Assembly: GCA_003555285.1 (NCBI GenBank)
Contig: PWGH01000049.1
Span: 1-10,072 of the forward strand
Direction of reading: 5' to 3'
Origin: Thioalkalivibrio sp.
Lineage (GTDB): Bacteria; Pseudomonadota; Gammaproteobacteria; Ectothiorhodospirales; Ectothiorhodospiraceae
DNA: 10,072 bases
Shown: piece by piece, positions 1 to 7,638 of the stretch
Position numbering within the stretch: the stretch's first letter is position 1
How the letters are laid out: each line of letters opens with the position of its first letter
Program-made: the position numbers and the translations under genes
Notes under the pieces: generated by a model
What the model saw: the letters and a program-made list of their open reading frames with translations, nothing else
Told to the model about the DNA's origin: nothing
Database searches by the model: none

Positions 1-382
1 CGCCAGTCTGCTCGCCTCGGGTCGGGTGGGCTGGGTGATCGTCGGGGCCGACCGCATTGCCGCCAACGGCGATACCGCGAACAAGATCGGCACCTATGGC
101 CTGGCGATCCTCGCGCGGGAACACGGGGTGCGGTTCATGGTCGCCGCGCCGGTCAGCACCATCGATTTCCAGATGGCCGACGGCACCGCGATCCCGATCG
201 AGATGCGCCCGGAGTCCGAGGTGCTCGCGCTCGGCGGGCAGTCCGTGGCGGCCATTGGCGCCCGGGCCTGGAACCCGGCCTTCGACGTCACGCCCGCGCG
301 CTGGATCGATGCCATCGTCACCGAGCGCGGCGTGGTGGAGCGCCCGGACCGGGGGCGACTGGCGGCGCTGCAGGCACGCTAG
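1..382 (+). CDS. mtnA: Methylthioribose-1-phosphate isomerase, C-terminal part (5' end outside window)
   Basis: This enzyme of the methionine salvage pathway isomerises 5-methylthioribose-1-phosphate to 5-methylthioribulose-1-phosphate in the cytosol. It belongs to the MtnA/eIF2B-alpha-like superfamily. The reading frame is open from the left edge (first full codon at base 2) to a TAG at 380-382, giving 126 visible residues, roughly the last third of a normal protein of about 350 residues. The family signature [10 protein letters not shown], followed by [12 protein letters not shown] and AAPVSTID, is intact; the Asp in GADRI is the acidic active-site residue of the family. GTG at 26 is an internal Val codon, not a start, because homology continues upstream of it. 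The gene sits directly before gyrA, as in Pseudomonas. The catalytic Cys region lies outside the window and cannot be checked. Confidence 0.93.
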   Translation, partial: ASLLASGRVGWVIVGADRIAANGDTANKIGTYGLAILAREHGVRFMVAAPVSTIDFQMADGTAIPIEMRPESEVLALGGQSVAAIGARAWNPAFDVTPARWIDAIVTERGVVERPDRGRLAALQAR

Positions 383-395
383 TGGCACCCGGGCA

Positions 396-418
396 TCCGG
401 CCCGCAAACGCCGCCGGA
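396..418 (+). terminator. Weak candidate hairpin downstream of mtnA
   Basis: A perfect 6-bp inverted repeat (TCCGGC at 396-401, GCCGGA at 413-418) with an 11-nt loop lies 14 nt after the mtnA stop. It is followed by CCCCCC-TTT rather than a real U-tract. A second 5-bp hairpin (CGGGC 390-394 with GCCCG 400-404) overlaps it, so the two are mutually exclusive. It could attenuate mtnA transcription before the gyrA promoter, but it lacks the run of Ts of a standard intrinsic terminator, and GC-rich DNA produces such repeats by chance. Confidence 0.22.
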
Positions 419-428
419 CCCCCCTTTA

Positions 429-437
429 TGCTATGAT
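429..437 (+). promoter_or_regulatory. Extended -10 promoter element of gyrA
   Basis: TGCTATGAT matches the sigma-70 extended -10 consensus TGnTATAAT with one mismatch and sits in a small AT-rich island within GC-rich flanks. No good -35 hexamer is found 16-18 nt upstream, which extended -10 promoters tolerate. Transcription would start near 443-445, leaving a leader of about 29 nt before the gyrA ATG at 473. It is the only promoter-like sequence I can defend in the window, so it may drive the whole run from gyrA to cmk. The start site is inferred by position only. Confidence 0.55.
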
Positions 438-472
438 CGCGGGTTTACCACTCCGGAAGATACCGCATACCG

Positions 473-3130
473 ATGGCTGACTTCGCCAAGGAAATTTTCC
501 CGGTCAATCTCGAAGACGAGATGCAGCAGTCCTACCTCGATTACGCGATGAGCGTGATCGTGGGACGTGCGCTGCCGGATGTTCGCGACGGCCTGAAACC
601 GGTGCACCGGCGGGTCCTGCACGCGATGCGTGAGCTCGGCAACGAGTTCAACAAGCCCTACAAGAAATCCGCGCGCGTGGTCGGCGACGTGATCGGCAAA
701 TACCATCCGCACGGCGACAGCGCGGTCTACGACGCGATCGTGCGGATGGCCCAGCCCTTCTCGATGCGCTACATGCTGGTGGACGGGCAGGGCAACTTCG
801 GCTCGGTCGACGGCGACGCCCCGGCGGCGATGCGCTACACCGAAGTGCGCATGGCCCGGATCGCCCAGGAACTCCTGGCGGACATCGACAAGGACACCGT
901 CGACTTCATCGACAACTACGACGGCTCCGAAACCGAGCCCTCGGTGCTGCCGGCGAAGTTTCCGAACCTGCTGGTCAACGGCTCGGCCGGGATCGCGGTG
1001 GGCATGGCGACCAATGTGCCGCCGCACAACCTGCGCGAAATCATCGACGCGACGATCGCGCTGATCGACAACCCCGAGATCGACATCGACGGCCTGATGG
1101 CCTTCGTGCCCGGGCCGGACTTCCCGACCGCGGCGATCATCAACGGCGCCGACGGCATCCGCGACGCCTACCGGACCGGCCGCGGGCGCGTGCACATTCG
1201 GTCGCGCACCCACTTCGAGCCGCTGGAAAGCGGGCAGCGCGAGGCGATCATCGTCACCGAGCTGCCGTACCAGGTGAACAAGGCGCGGCTGATCGAAAAG
1301 ATCGCCGAGCTGGTGAAGGAACGCAAGCTCGAGGGCATCAGCGAGTTGCGCGACGAGTCCGACAAGGACGGCATGCGCATCGTCATCGAGCTCAAGCGCG
1401 GCGAGATGCCCGAGGTGGTGCTGAACCACCTGTTCATGCACACCCAGATGCAGAACGTCTTCGGCATCAACATGGTCGCGCTGGTCGACGGCCAGCCGCG
1501 GCTGCTGGACCTGCGCCAGATCCTCGAGGCCTTCCTGCGCCACCGCCGCGAGGTGGTGACCCGGCGCACGATCTTCGAGCTGCGCAAGGCGCGCGATCGC
1601 GCGCACATTTTGGAAGGCCTCGCGGTTGCGCTGGCGAACATCGACGCGATCATCGCGCTGATCAAGGGCGCCCCGAGCCCGGCCGAGGCCAAGGCGGGGC
1701 TGCTCGCCCAATCCTGGGATGCCGGGATGGTGCTGGCGATGCTCGACCGGGCCGGGGCCCGTGCCTCGCGGCCCGAGGATCTGGCCGAGGAATTCGGGCT
1801 CGCGCCGGATGGCTATCGCCTGTCGGAAACCCAGGCCCAGGCGATCCTCGATCTGCGCCTGCACCGCCTGACCGGGCTCGAACAGGAAAAGATCCTGGAC
1901 GAGTACCGGCAGTTGCTCGACCTGATCGAGGACCTGCTCGACATTCTCGGCTCCGGGGAACGCCTGCAGACGGAGATCCGCAATGAACTGCTGGATGTGC
2001 GCGAGCGCTTCGGCGACGACCGGCGCACCGAGATCCGGGGCGTGCATGCGAACCTGACGCTCGAGGACCTGATCGGCGAAGAGGATGTGGTGGTGACGCT
2101 GTCGCATGCCGGCTATGTCAAATACCAGCCGGTGACCGCGTATCGCGCGCAGCGCCGGGGCGGGCGGGGCAAGGCCGCCACGAGCTTCCGGGAAGAGGAC
2201 TTCATCGACCGGCTGGTCGTGGCCAGCACCCATGACACCATCCTGTGTTTCTCCAGCCTCGGACGCCTGTACTGGATCAAGGTCTACGAGTTGCCCCAGG
2301 GCAGTCGCGCGGCCCGGGGCAAGCCGATCGTCAACCTGCTGCAGCTCGAGCCCGATGAGCGGATCAACGCGATCCTGCCGGTGCGCGGCTATGCCGAGGA
2401 CCGCTTCGTCTTCATGGTGACTGCCGCCGGTACGGTCAAGAAGACGCCACTCACGGACTTCTCGCGTCCGCGTGGGCGCGGGATCATCGCGGTGGACCTG
2501 CGCGACGGCGACCGCCTGGTCGATGTCGCGCTGACCGACGGCGAGCAGGATGTGATGTTGGTAACGTCGGCCGGCAAGGCCGTGCGCTTCCCCGAAACCG
2601 ACGTGCGCGCGATGGGCCGCACCGCCTGCGGCGTCCGTGGCGTACGCATGGACGATACCCACCGGGTGATCGCGCTGCTGATCGTCGCCGAGGGTGCGGC
2701 GCTGTTCACCAGCGAACACGGCTATGGCAAGCGCACCCAGTTCGACGAGTTTCCGGTGCATCGGCGGGGCGGTCAGGGCGTGATTGCGATGCAGTCGGCC
2801 GGCCGCAACGGCACGCTGGTCGGTGCCGCCCGAGTCCAGGAGGATCAGGAAGTGATGTTGATCACCGACGGCGGCACCCTGGTGCGCACGCCGGTCGAGC
2901 AGATCCCGCTGATCGGCCGCAATACTCAGGGCGTGCGTCTGATCCGGCTCAATGAAGGGGAGCGGCTGGTCGAACTCGCGCTGGTGGAACGTCTGCAGGG
3001 CGAGGATGGCCCCGAAGACGATCCTGAGGGCGACTCCGAAGGCGGTGGACAACCGGAACCCGGGTCGCCGTCCCCCGAATCCGAGGTAAACGACCGCCGG
3101 TCCGAAGGCGATCAGGGAGAAGAACAATGA
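473..3130 (+). CDS. gyrA: DNA gyrase subunit A
   Basis: GyrA is the breakage-reunion subunit of the A2B2 gyrase, which introduces negative supercoils using ATP hydrolysed by GyrB. The product has 885 residues (E. coli 875). The N-terminal topoisomerase IIA domain covers about residues 30-500. The catalytic Tyr is Y122 in AMRYTEVRM, and the quinolone-resistance region reads [15 protein letters not shown] with S83 and D87, the residues of sensitive enzymes. The C-terminal beta-pinwheel (about 510-840) shows six repeats and a canonical GyrA-box, QRRGGRG, at 560-566, needed for DNA wrapping; a second box-like RRGGQG is at 764-769. Residues 840-885 form a low-complexity acidic tail rich in Glu, Asp, Gly and Pro, as in other gammaproteobacterial GyrA. 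The ATG at 473 gives the standard MADFAKEI N-terminus. The Shine-Dalgarno is weak (GGAAGA at 455-460, 12 nt away). The stop overlaps the serC start by 4 nt. Confidence 0.98.
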   Translation: MADFAKEIFPVNLEDEMQQSYLDYAMSVIVGRALPDVRDGLKPVHRRVLHAMRELGNEFNKPYKKSARVVGDVIGKYHPHGDSAVYDAIVRMAQPFSMRYMLVDGQGNFGSVDGDAPAAMRYTEVRMARIAQELLADIDKDTVDFIDNYDGSETEPSVLPAKFPNLLVNGSAGIAVGMATNVPPHNLREIIDATIALIDNPEIDIDGLMAFVPGPDFPTAAIINGADGIRDAYRTGRGRVHIRSRTHFEPLESGQREAIIVTELPYQVNKARLIEKIAELVKERKLEGISELRDESDKDGMRIVIELKRGEMPEVVLNHLFMHTQMQNVFGINMVALVDGQPRLLDLRQILEAFLRHRREVVTRRTIFELRKARDRAHILEGLAVALANIDAIIALIKGAPSPAEAKAGLLAQSWDAGMVLAMLDRAGARASRPEDLAEEFGLAPDGYRLSETQAQAILDLRLHRLTGLEQEKILDEYRQLLDLIEDLLDILGSGERLQTEIRNELLDVRERFGDDRRTEIRGVHANLTLEDLIGEEDVVVTLSHAGYVKYQPVTAYRAQRRGGRGKAATSFREEDFIDRLVVASTHDTILCFSSLGRLYWIKVYELPQGSRAARGKPIVNLLQLEPDERINAILPVRGYAEDRFVFMVTAAGTVKKTPLTDFSRPRGRGIIAVDLRDGDRLVDVALTDGEQDVMLVTSAGKAVRFPETDVRAMGRTACGVRGVRMDDTHRVIALLIVAEGAALFTSEHGYGKRTQFDEFPVHRRGGQGVIAMQSAGRNGTLVGAARVQEDQEVMLITDGGTLVRTPVEQIPLIGRNTQGVRLIRLNEGERLVELALVERLQGEDGPEDDPEGDSEGGGQPEPGSPSPESEVNDRRSEGDQGEEQ
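3115..3120 (+). promoter_or_regulatory. serC ribosome binding site inside the gyrA 3' end
   Basis: AGGGAG, a strong Shine-Dalgarno match, lies 6 nt before the serC ATG at 3127. It is formed by the last codons of gyrA (the Gln-Gly-Glu-Glu end of the acidic tail). It fixes the serC start and suggests serC can recruit ribosomes itself as well as through coupling to gyrA termination. Confidence 0.75.
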
Positions 3131-4209
3131 ACCGAGTGTGGAATTTCAGTGCCGGTCCGGCTGCCCTGCCGGAGGCGGTGTTGCAGCGGGCGCAGGCCGA
3201 ATGGCTCGACTTCCGTGGCGCCGGCATGTCGGTTATGGAGATGAGCCATCGCGGTAAGGTTTTCATGCAAGTGGCGGAAAAGGCAGAACAAGATCTGCGC
3301 ACACTGCTGGCAGTGCCGGAGGACTACGCGGTGCTATTCCTGCAGGGCGGCGCGACCGGCCAGTTCGCCGCGGTGCCGTTGAACCTGCAGCCCGGCGGGC
3401 AGGGGATGGACTATGTCGACACCGGAGCGTGGTCCGGCAAGGCCATCAAGGAGGCGCAGAAGTACGGTCCGGTGAACATCGTCGCCAGCAGTCAGGCCCA
3501 TGGCTACGCCTCGATTCCGGATCCCGGGACCTGGAACCTCGATCCGGGGGCGGCCTATGTGCACTACACCCCGAACGAGACCATCGGCGGTGTGGAATTT
3601 CAGTTCATTCCCGACACCGGCGACGTGCCGCTGGTCGCGGACATGTCCTCGACCATCCTGTCGCGGCCGCTGGACGTCGCCCGTTTCGGGGTCATCTATG
3701 CCGGCGCGCAGAAGAACATCGGCCCGGCCGGGCTGACCCTGGTGCTGGTGCGCAAGGATCTGCTCGAGCGGTCGTCGGGGCCGGTGCCTGCGGTCTTCGA
3801 TTATGCGCTGCAAACGAAAAACGATTCGATGTACAACACGCCGCCGACACTCGCCTGGTATCTCTCCGGCCTGGTGTTCGAGTGGTTGCTGGAGCAGGGC
3901 GGCTTGTCCGCCATGGGCGAGATCAACGGCCGTAAGGCGACCAAGCTCTATGATTTCGTCGACAACTCGGAGTTCTACCGCAACCCGGTCGAGCCGACCG
4001 CACGTTCCTGGATGAACGTGCCCTTCATCCTCGCCGATGACGCCCTCGACGGCAGCTTCCTGAAGCAGGCCGACGCCGCCGGACTGACCAACCTGAAGGG
4101 TCACCGTTCGGTCGGCGGCATGCGCGCGAGCCTCTACAACGCGGTGCCGGAGGCCGCCGTGGACGCCCTGGTCGAGTTCATGGCCGACTTCGAACAACGG
4201 CATGCCTGA
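3127..4209 (+). CDS. serC: Phosphoserine aminotransferase
   Basis: SerC is a PLP enzyme that converts 3-phosphohydroxypyruvate and glutamate to O-phosphoserine and 2-oxoglutarate, the second step of serine synthesis. In many Gammaproteobacteria it also acts in the DXP-dependent PLP pathway on 4-phosphohydroxythreonine (as PdxF). The length is 360 residues (E. coli 362). It opens with [15 protein letters not shown]42 in EMSHRGK corresponds to the substrate-binding Arg42 of E. coli, [11 protein letters not shown] is the cofactor phosphate region, and the PLP-binding lysine is K196 in [13 protein letters not shown]326 and R327 in [15 protein letters not shown] match the conserved C-terminal substrate-binding motif. 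The ATG overlaps the gyrA TGA (ATGA, 3127-3130) and has a strong ribosome binding site. The gene follows gyrA in many Gammaproteobacteria; here the next gene supplies its substrate. No defect is seen. Confidence 0.98.
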   Translation: MNRVWNFSAGPAALPEAVLQRAQAEWLDFRGAGMSVMEMSHRGKVFMQVAEKAEQDLRTLLAVPEDYAVLFLQGGATGQFAAVPLNLQPGGQGMDYVDTGAWSGKAIKEAQKYGPVNIVASSQAHGYASIPDPGTWNLDPGAAYVHYTPNETIGGVEFQFIPDTGDVPLVADMSSTILSRPLDVARFGVIYAGAQKNIGPAGLTLVLVRKDLLERSSGPVPAVFDYALQTKNDSMYNTPPTLAWYLSGLVFEWLLEQGGLSAMGEINGRKATKLYDFVDNSEFYRNPVEPTARSWMNVPFILADDALDGSFLKQADAAGLTNLKGHRSVGGMRASLYNAVPEAAVDALVEFMADFEQRHA

Positions 4210-4211
4210 GC

Positions 4212-4216
4212 GGGGA
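4212..4216 (+). promoter_or_regulatory. Ribosome binding site that sets the serA-type start at 4223
   Basis: GGGGA at 4212-4216 is 6 nt before the ATG at 4223. The alternative in-frame ATG at 4202 lies inside the serC coding sequence, has no comparable site upstream and would add seven residues (MPERGST) not expected in the family. The 4223 start is therefore preferred. Confidence 0.7.
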
Positions 4217-4222
4217 TCCACC

Positions 4223-5386
4223 ATGTTTCGTATTCAGACCTTCAACAACATCGCGGTGCGCGGCCTCGATCGATTCCCGCGCAATCAGTACGAGGTGGCC
4301 TCGAGCCTCCCGGACCCCGACGCCTTCATGCTGCGCTCGCACAATCTGCACGAGACCCCGATTCCGGAGTCGGTGAAGGCGGTTGGTCGGGCCGGGAGCG
4401 GCGTGAACAACATCCCGCTGGAGGCGCTCTCCGCGCGCGGCGTGGCGGTCTTCAATGCCCCGGGCGCCAATGCCAATGCGGTCAAGGAGCTGGTGATCGC
4501 CGGTCTGCTGCTGGCCTCGCGCAATTTGATCCCCGCCGCCGAATACCTGCGCGGGCTGGACGTCGACGCACCGGACTTCCAGAAGCGGGTCGAGGACGGC
4601 AAGAAGCGCTTCGTCGGCTTCGAGTTGCCGGGTCGGACCCTGGGTGTGATCGGGCTCGGGGCGATCGGCGTGAAGATTGCCAATGCCGCACGCAGTCTGG
4701 GCATGAAGGTCATCGGCTACGACCCGAAGATCACGGTGGACAGCGCCTGGCGGCTCGCGGCCGAGGTGGAACGCGCCCGCACCGTGGATGCGGTGATCAG
4801 CAATGCCGATGTGATCACCTTCCATGTGCCGTTGAACGACCAGACCCGCAATATCCTGGATGCGGTACGCATCCGCTCGCTGCGGCCGGGCGCGATCATT
4901 ATCAACCTGGCGCGCGAGGGCATCGTCGACGACGCCGCGCTCTGCAAGGCGCTCGATGCCGGTCATGTGCACGCCTATGTCAGCGACTTCCCGTCGCCAG
5001 ACCTGGTGCGTCACCCCCGGGTGATCACCTTGCCGCATCTGGGAGCCTCGACGGTGGAGTCCGAGGAGAACTGCGCAGTGATGGTGGCCGATCAGCTGCG
5101 CGATTACCTTGAGCACGGCAACGTGCGCAATGCAGTGAACCTGCCGTCGATGAGCCTCGAGCGCAAGGGTGATACTCGGCTTGCGATCGTCAACCGCAAC
5201 CTGCCCGATCGGGTCGGCCAGGTTTCCCACGTGCTGGGCCAGCGCGGCGTGAACATCGTGCACATGATGAACGAATCCCGCGGCGATCTGGCCTATACAC
5301 TGCTGGACGTCGAAGAGGCGATCGACGCGGCAACGGCCGAGGCCATTGCCGGGATCGACGGGGTCCTGCGTTCGCGAGTGCTGTAA
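4223..5386 (+). CDS. serA: D-3-phosphoglycerate dehydrogenase, short type with one C-terminal ACT domain
   Basis: SerA oxidises 3-phosphoglycerate to 3-phosphohydroxypyruvate with NAD+, the entry step of serine synthesis. With the start at 4223 the protein has 387 residues. A substrate-domain N-terminal half contains VGRAGSGVNNIPLEAL and FNAPGANANAVKELV. The Rossmann dinucleotide motif is GLGAIG at 144-149. The catalytic Arg is R231 (INLAREGIVDD) and the catalytic His is H272 (LPHLGAS). The position aligned with the third member of the E. coli Arg-Glu-His triad holds D260 instead of Glu. Residues about 316-387 form one ACT domain (LPDRVGQVSHVLGQRGVNI), so feedback control by serine is possible. 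It lacks the extra intervening domain of long SerA forms. It lies 13 nt after serC, the next enzyme of the pathway, which supports the assignment, and its TAA shares one base with the pheA ATG. Another 2-hydroxyacid dehydrogenase activity is possible but less likely. Confidence 0.92.
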   Translation: MFRIQTFNNIAVRGLDRFPRNQYEVASSLPDPDAFMLRSHNLHETPIPESVKAVGRAGSGVNNIPLEALSARGVAVFNAPGANANAVKELVIAGLLLASRNLIPAAEYLRGLDVDAPDFQKRVEDGKKRFVGFELPGRTLGVIGLGAIGVKIANAARSLGMKVIGYDPKITVDSAWRLAAEVERARTVDAVISNADVITFHVPLNDQTRNILDAVRIRSLRPGAIIINLAREGIVDDAALCKALDAGHVHAYVSDFPSPDLVRHPRVITLPHLGASTVESEENCAVMVADQLRDYLEHGNVRNAVNLPSMSLERKGDTRLAIVNRNLPDRVGQVSHVLGQRGVNIVHMMNESRGDLAYTLLDVEEAIDAATAEAIAGIDGVLRSRVL

Positions 5387-6468
5387 TGACCGGCTCCGGG
5401 GATCTCGAGGCGTTGCGTGCGCAGATCGATCGCATCGACGCCGATCTGCTGGCGCTACTGAATCAGCGCGCGCGTTGCGCGGAGCAGGTCGCTGGGGTTA
5501 AGCGCAGCCAGGACGATGACAGTTTCTACCGACCGGAACGCGAGGCCGGGGGGTTGCGTCAGGTTCGCGAACAAAACCCCGGGCCTCTGCCGGACGCGGC
5601 GGTGGTGCGCCTGTTTCGCGAGATCATGTCCGAGTGCCTGGCGCTGGAACAGCCGCTGCAAGTGGCCTATCTGGGTCCCGAAGGCACCTTTACCCAACTG
5701 GCGACGCGCAAGCATTTCGGGCATGCCGCGGCCCTGCTGCCCCTGCCATCGATCGATTTGGTCTTTCGCGAGGTCGAATCCGGCCGGGGTCAGTTCGGTG
5801 TGGTCCCGATCGAGAACAGCACCGAGGGCGTGGTTACCCATACCGTCGATTGCTTCATGGAATCGCCGTTGCAGATCTGCGGCGAGGTAATCCTGCCGGT
5901 GCACCACCACCTGCTGGCGCGCGGTGATCGGCTAGAGGCCGTGGAGGTGGTGATGGCGCATCCGCAGGCCCTGGCCCAGTGCCGGCAATGGCTGGATCGC
6001 AGCCTGCCGGGGGTGGAGCAAGTGGCGGCGGCCAGCAATGCCCGGGCCGCCGAGGCGGCCGGCAAACGGCCGGGCGCCGCGGCGATTGCCAGCGAGGCCG
6101 CGGCCGAGCGCTACGGTTTGGGGATTCTCGCCCGCAACATCGAGGACCGCAGCGACAACACGACGCGCTTTCTGGTGATCGGGCACCTGGAAACCACGAC
6201 GACCGGGCGCGACCGAACCTCGATCATGCTCAGCACCCGGAACCGCCCCGGCTCGCTGTTCGGCCTGTTGAAGCCCATTGCCGAGGCCGGCATCAGCCTG
6301 ACCCGCATCGAGTCGCGCCCGTCACGCTGCGTGAACTGGGATTACGTCTTCTTCCTGGACCTGCTCGGGCATCAGGAGGATCCGCCGGTGGCGGCCTGCC
6401 TGGAGCAATTGCGCGCGGCCTCGGACCTGATCAAGATCCTCGGCAGCTATCCCCAAGCCGCGACCTAG
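5386..6468 (+). CDS. pheA: Bifunctional chorismate mutase/prephenate dehydratase (P-protein)
   Basis: This cytosolic enzyme converts chorismate to prephenate and then to phenylpyruvate, the committed route to phenylalanine. It has 360 residues. An AroQ-type chorismate mutase domain (about 5-90) keeps R11, R28 and K39 in the E. coli PheA numbering, with E53 and Q89 one residue shifted from E52 and Q88; the E. coli D48 position is Arg here (FYRPERE). The prephenate dehydratase domain (about 93-270) starts YLGPEGTFTQ and has ENSTEGVV (143-150) and TTRFLVIG (259-266) with the dehydratase Thr-Arg-Phe motif. The ACT domain (about 273-355) carries PGSL (288-291) and ESRP (309-312), the usual Phe-binding elements, so feedback inhibition by phenylalanine is expected. 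The ATG shares a base with the serA stop (TAATG) and no clear Shine-Dalgarno precedes it, so translation probably depends on coupling. No Phe-rich leader peptide is seen. Confidence 0.97.
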   Translation: MTGSGDLEALRAQIDRIDADLLALLNQRARCAEQVAGVKRSQDDDSFYRPEREAGGLRQVREQNPGPLPDAAVVRLFREIMSECLALEQPLQVAYLGPEGTFTQLATRKHFGHAAALLPLPSIDLVFREVESGRGQFGVVPIENSTEGVVTHTVDCFMESPLQICGEVILPVHHHLLARGDRLEAVEVVMAHPQALAQCRQWLDRSLPGVEQVAAASNARAAEAAGKRPGAAAIASEAAAERYGLGILARNIEDRSDNTTRFLVIGHLETTTTGRDRTSIMLSTRNRPGSLFGLLKPIAEAGISLTRIESRPSRCVNWDYVFFLDLLGHQEDPPVAACLEQLRAASDLIKILGSYPQAAT

Positions 6469-6509
6469 CGTGCGCGACGTTTTTTCTTTTGGATCCGGAC
6501 GGATGGGAC

Positions 6510-6513
6510 GGGA
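6510..6513 (+). promoter_or_regulatory. hisC ribosome binding site
   Basis: GGGA lies 6 nt before the hisC ATG at 6520, inside a purine-rich stretch of repeated GGA/GGGAC units at 6491-6515. It matters because hisC is the only gene after gyrA that does not overlap or nearly touch its upstream neighbour and so must initiate on its own. Confidence 0.5.
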
Positions 6514-6519
6514 CGACTG

Positions 6520-7638
6520 ATGGTGGATTTCAATGCGCTGGCGGTGGCCGGAGTGCAAGGGTTGCAGCCGTATCAGCCGGGCAAGCCGGTGGAGACGCTG
6601 GAGCGCGAGCTGGGCATTCGCGATGCGGTGAAGCTCGCGTCCAACGAAAACCCGCTGGGTCCGAGCCCGAACGCGCTCGCGGCGATGCAGGCGGCCTTCG
6701 GACAGGTGCATGTGTACCCGGACGGCAATGGCCTTGCGCTGAAGGAGGGGCTGGCGGCGCAGCATGGGGTGACTCCGGAGCAGATCACGCTGGGGAACGG
6801 CTCGAACGAGATCCTGGAGCTGGTGGCACGGGTCTGGCTCGCGGCGGGGCGCAGCGCGGTCTTTTCCCGCCACGCCTTTGCGGTGTATCCGCTGGTGGTG
6901 CAGGCGGTGAACGCCGAGGCCCGGGTCGCCGCGGCGCTGCCGGCGGACTCGGAACAGCCGTATGGACACGATCTGCAGGCGATGGCGGCCGAAATCGATG
7001 CCAGCACCCGCGTCGTCTTCATCGCCAACCCGAACAATCCGACCGGCACCTGGGTTACGGCCGATGCGCTGGAACGTTTTCTGGCCGCAGTCCCACCGGA
7101 GACGCTGGTGGTGCTCGACGAGGCCTATGCGGAATACGTGGAGGCGGCAGCGTATCCGCAGGCGATGCAGTGGCTCGAGCGCTTTCCCAACCTGATGGTC
7201 ACCCGGACCTTTTCCAAGATTCACGGGTTGGCGGGGTTGCGTCTTGGGTATGCGGTGTCCTCCGCGCGCATCGCCGAACTGCTGAACCGCGCGCGCCAAC
7301 CCTTCAATGTCAATGCCCTGGCGCAGGCCGCCGGCCTGGCCGCCCTGGGGGATCCGCGCCATGTCGTCGCCAGCCGCGAGGTCAACCGGGAGGGTCTGCG
7401 TCAGGTCGTCGCCGGCGTGTCGCAGCGGGGGCTGGCGTTCATTCCTTCGGTCGGCAATTTTCTTACGCTGGATTTCGGACAGCCCGCCGGGCCGGTCTAT
7501 GAACGGCTGTTGCGCGAGGGCGTGATCGTGCGTCCGGTAGCGAATTACGGCCTGCCAAACCATCTGCGGGTGACCATCGGCGCCCCGGCGCAGAATGCCC
7601 GTTTCCTGGCGGCTCTCGATACGGTGCTCGCACCGTGA
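6520..7638 (+). CDS. hisC: Histidinol-phosphate aminotransferase family protein (HisC type, probably also aromatic)
   Basis: This fold-type I PLP aminotransferase interconverts imidazole-acetol phosphate and histidinol phosphate; several HisC proteins also transaminate phenylpyruvate, 4-hydroxyphenylpyruvate or prephenate. The length is 372 residues. Visible family features are VKLASNENPLGPSP near the N-terminus, NPNNPTG (170-176), D200 and Y203 in LDEAYAEY, the PLP lysine K233 in TFSKIHGLAGLRLGY with R241, and R350 in NHLRVTIG, equivalent to the C-terminal substrate-binding Arg of E. coli HisC. It lies between pheA and tyrA, both producers of aromatic keto acids, and away from any other his gene, as does Pseudomonas hisC2. 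A role in Phe and Tyr formation is therefore likely but inferred from context. Its TGA overlaps the tyrA GTG by 4 nt. A 51-nt gap separates it from pheA. Confidence 0.95.
   Translation: MVDFNALAVAGVQGLQPYQPGKPVETLERELGIRDAVKLASNENPLGPSPNALAAMQAAFGQVHVYPDGNGLALKEGLAAQHGVTPEQITLGNGSNEILELVARVWLAAGRSAVFSRHAFAVYPLVVQAVNAEARVAAALPADSEQPYGHDLQAMAAEIDASTRVVFIANPNNPTGTWVTADALERFLAAVPPETLVVLDEAYAEYVEAAAYPQAMQWLERFPNLMVTRTFSKIHGLAGLRLGYAVSSARIAELLNRARQPFNVNALAQAAGLAALGDPRHVVASREVNREGLRQVVAGVSQRGLAFIPSVGNFLTLDFGQPAGPVYERLLREGVIVRPVANYGLPNHLRVTIGAPAQNARFLAALDTVLAP

Noticed and set aside
431..3127. An 898-codon open frame on the minus strand covering all of gyrA.
   Set aside because: It starts with TTG, is rich in His, Arg, Asp, Gln and Val with no recognisable domain, and mirrors gyrA codons. 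Long stop-free antisense frames are expected in GC-rich genes with G/C third positions; similar ones lie opposite most other genes here.
4202..4222. Earlier ATG for the serA-type gene at 4202.
   Set aside because: No good ribosome binding site precedes it and it adds a seven-residue tail inside serC, whereas ATG 4223 has GGGGA at the right distance.
3334..4224. Minus-strand open frame of 296 codons opposite serC.
   Set aside because: Antisense shadow of a confidently assigned gene, with the same composition bias and no family resemblance.
4178..5263. Minus-strand open frame of 361 codons opposite the serA-type gene.
   Set aside because: Antisense shadow; rich in His, Arg and Gln and without motifs.
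6473..6490. Rho-independent terminator between pheA and hisC.
   Set aside because: A T-rich tract is present, but the only stem before it is 4 bp with a 10-nt loop, too weak for a confident call.
5979..7502. Plus-strand open frame of 507 codons crossing the pheA-hisC boundary.
   Set aside because: It runs out of frame through two well-supported genes and is a low-complexity Gly/Ala/Arg-rich product typical of shifted frames in GC-rich DNA.
6322..7563. Minus-strand open frame of 413 codons opposite hisC.
   Set aside because: Antisense shadow; no domain or start signal supports it.
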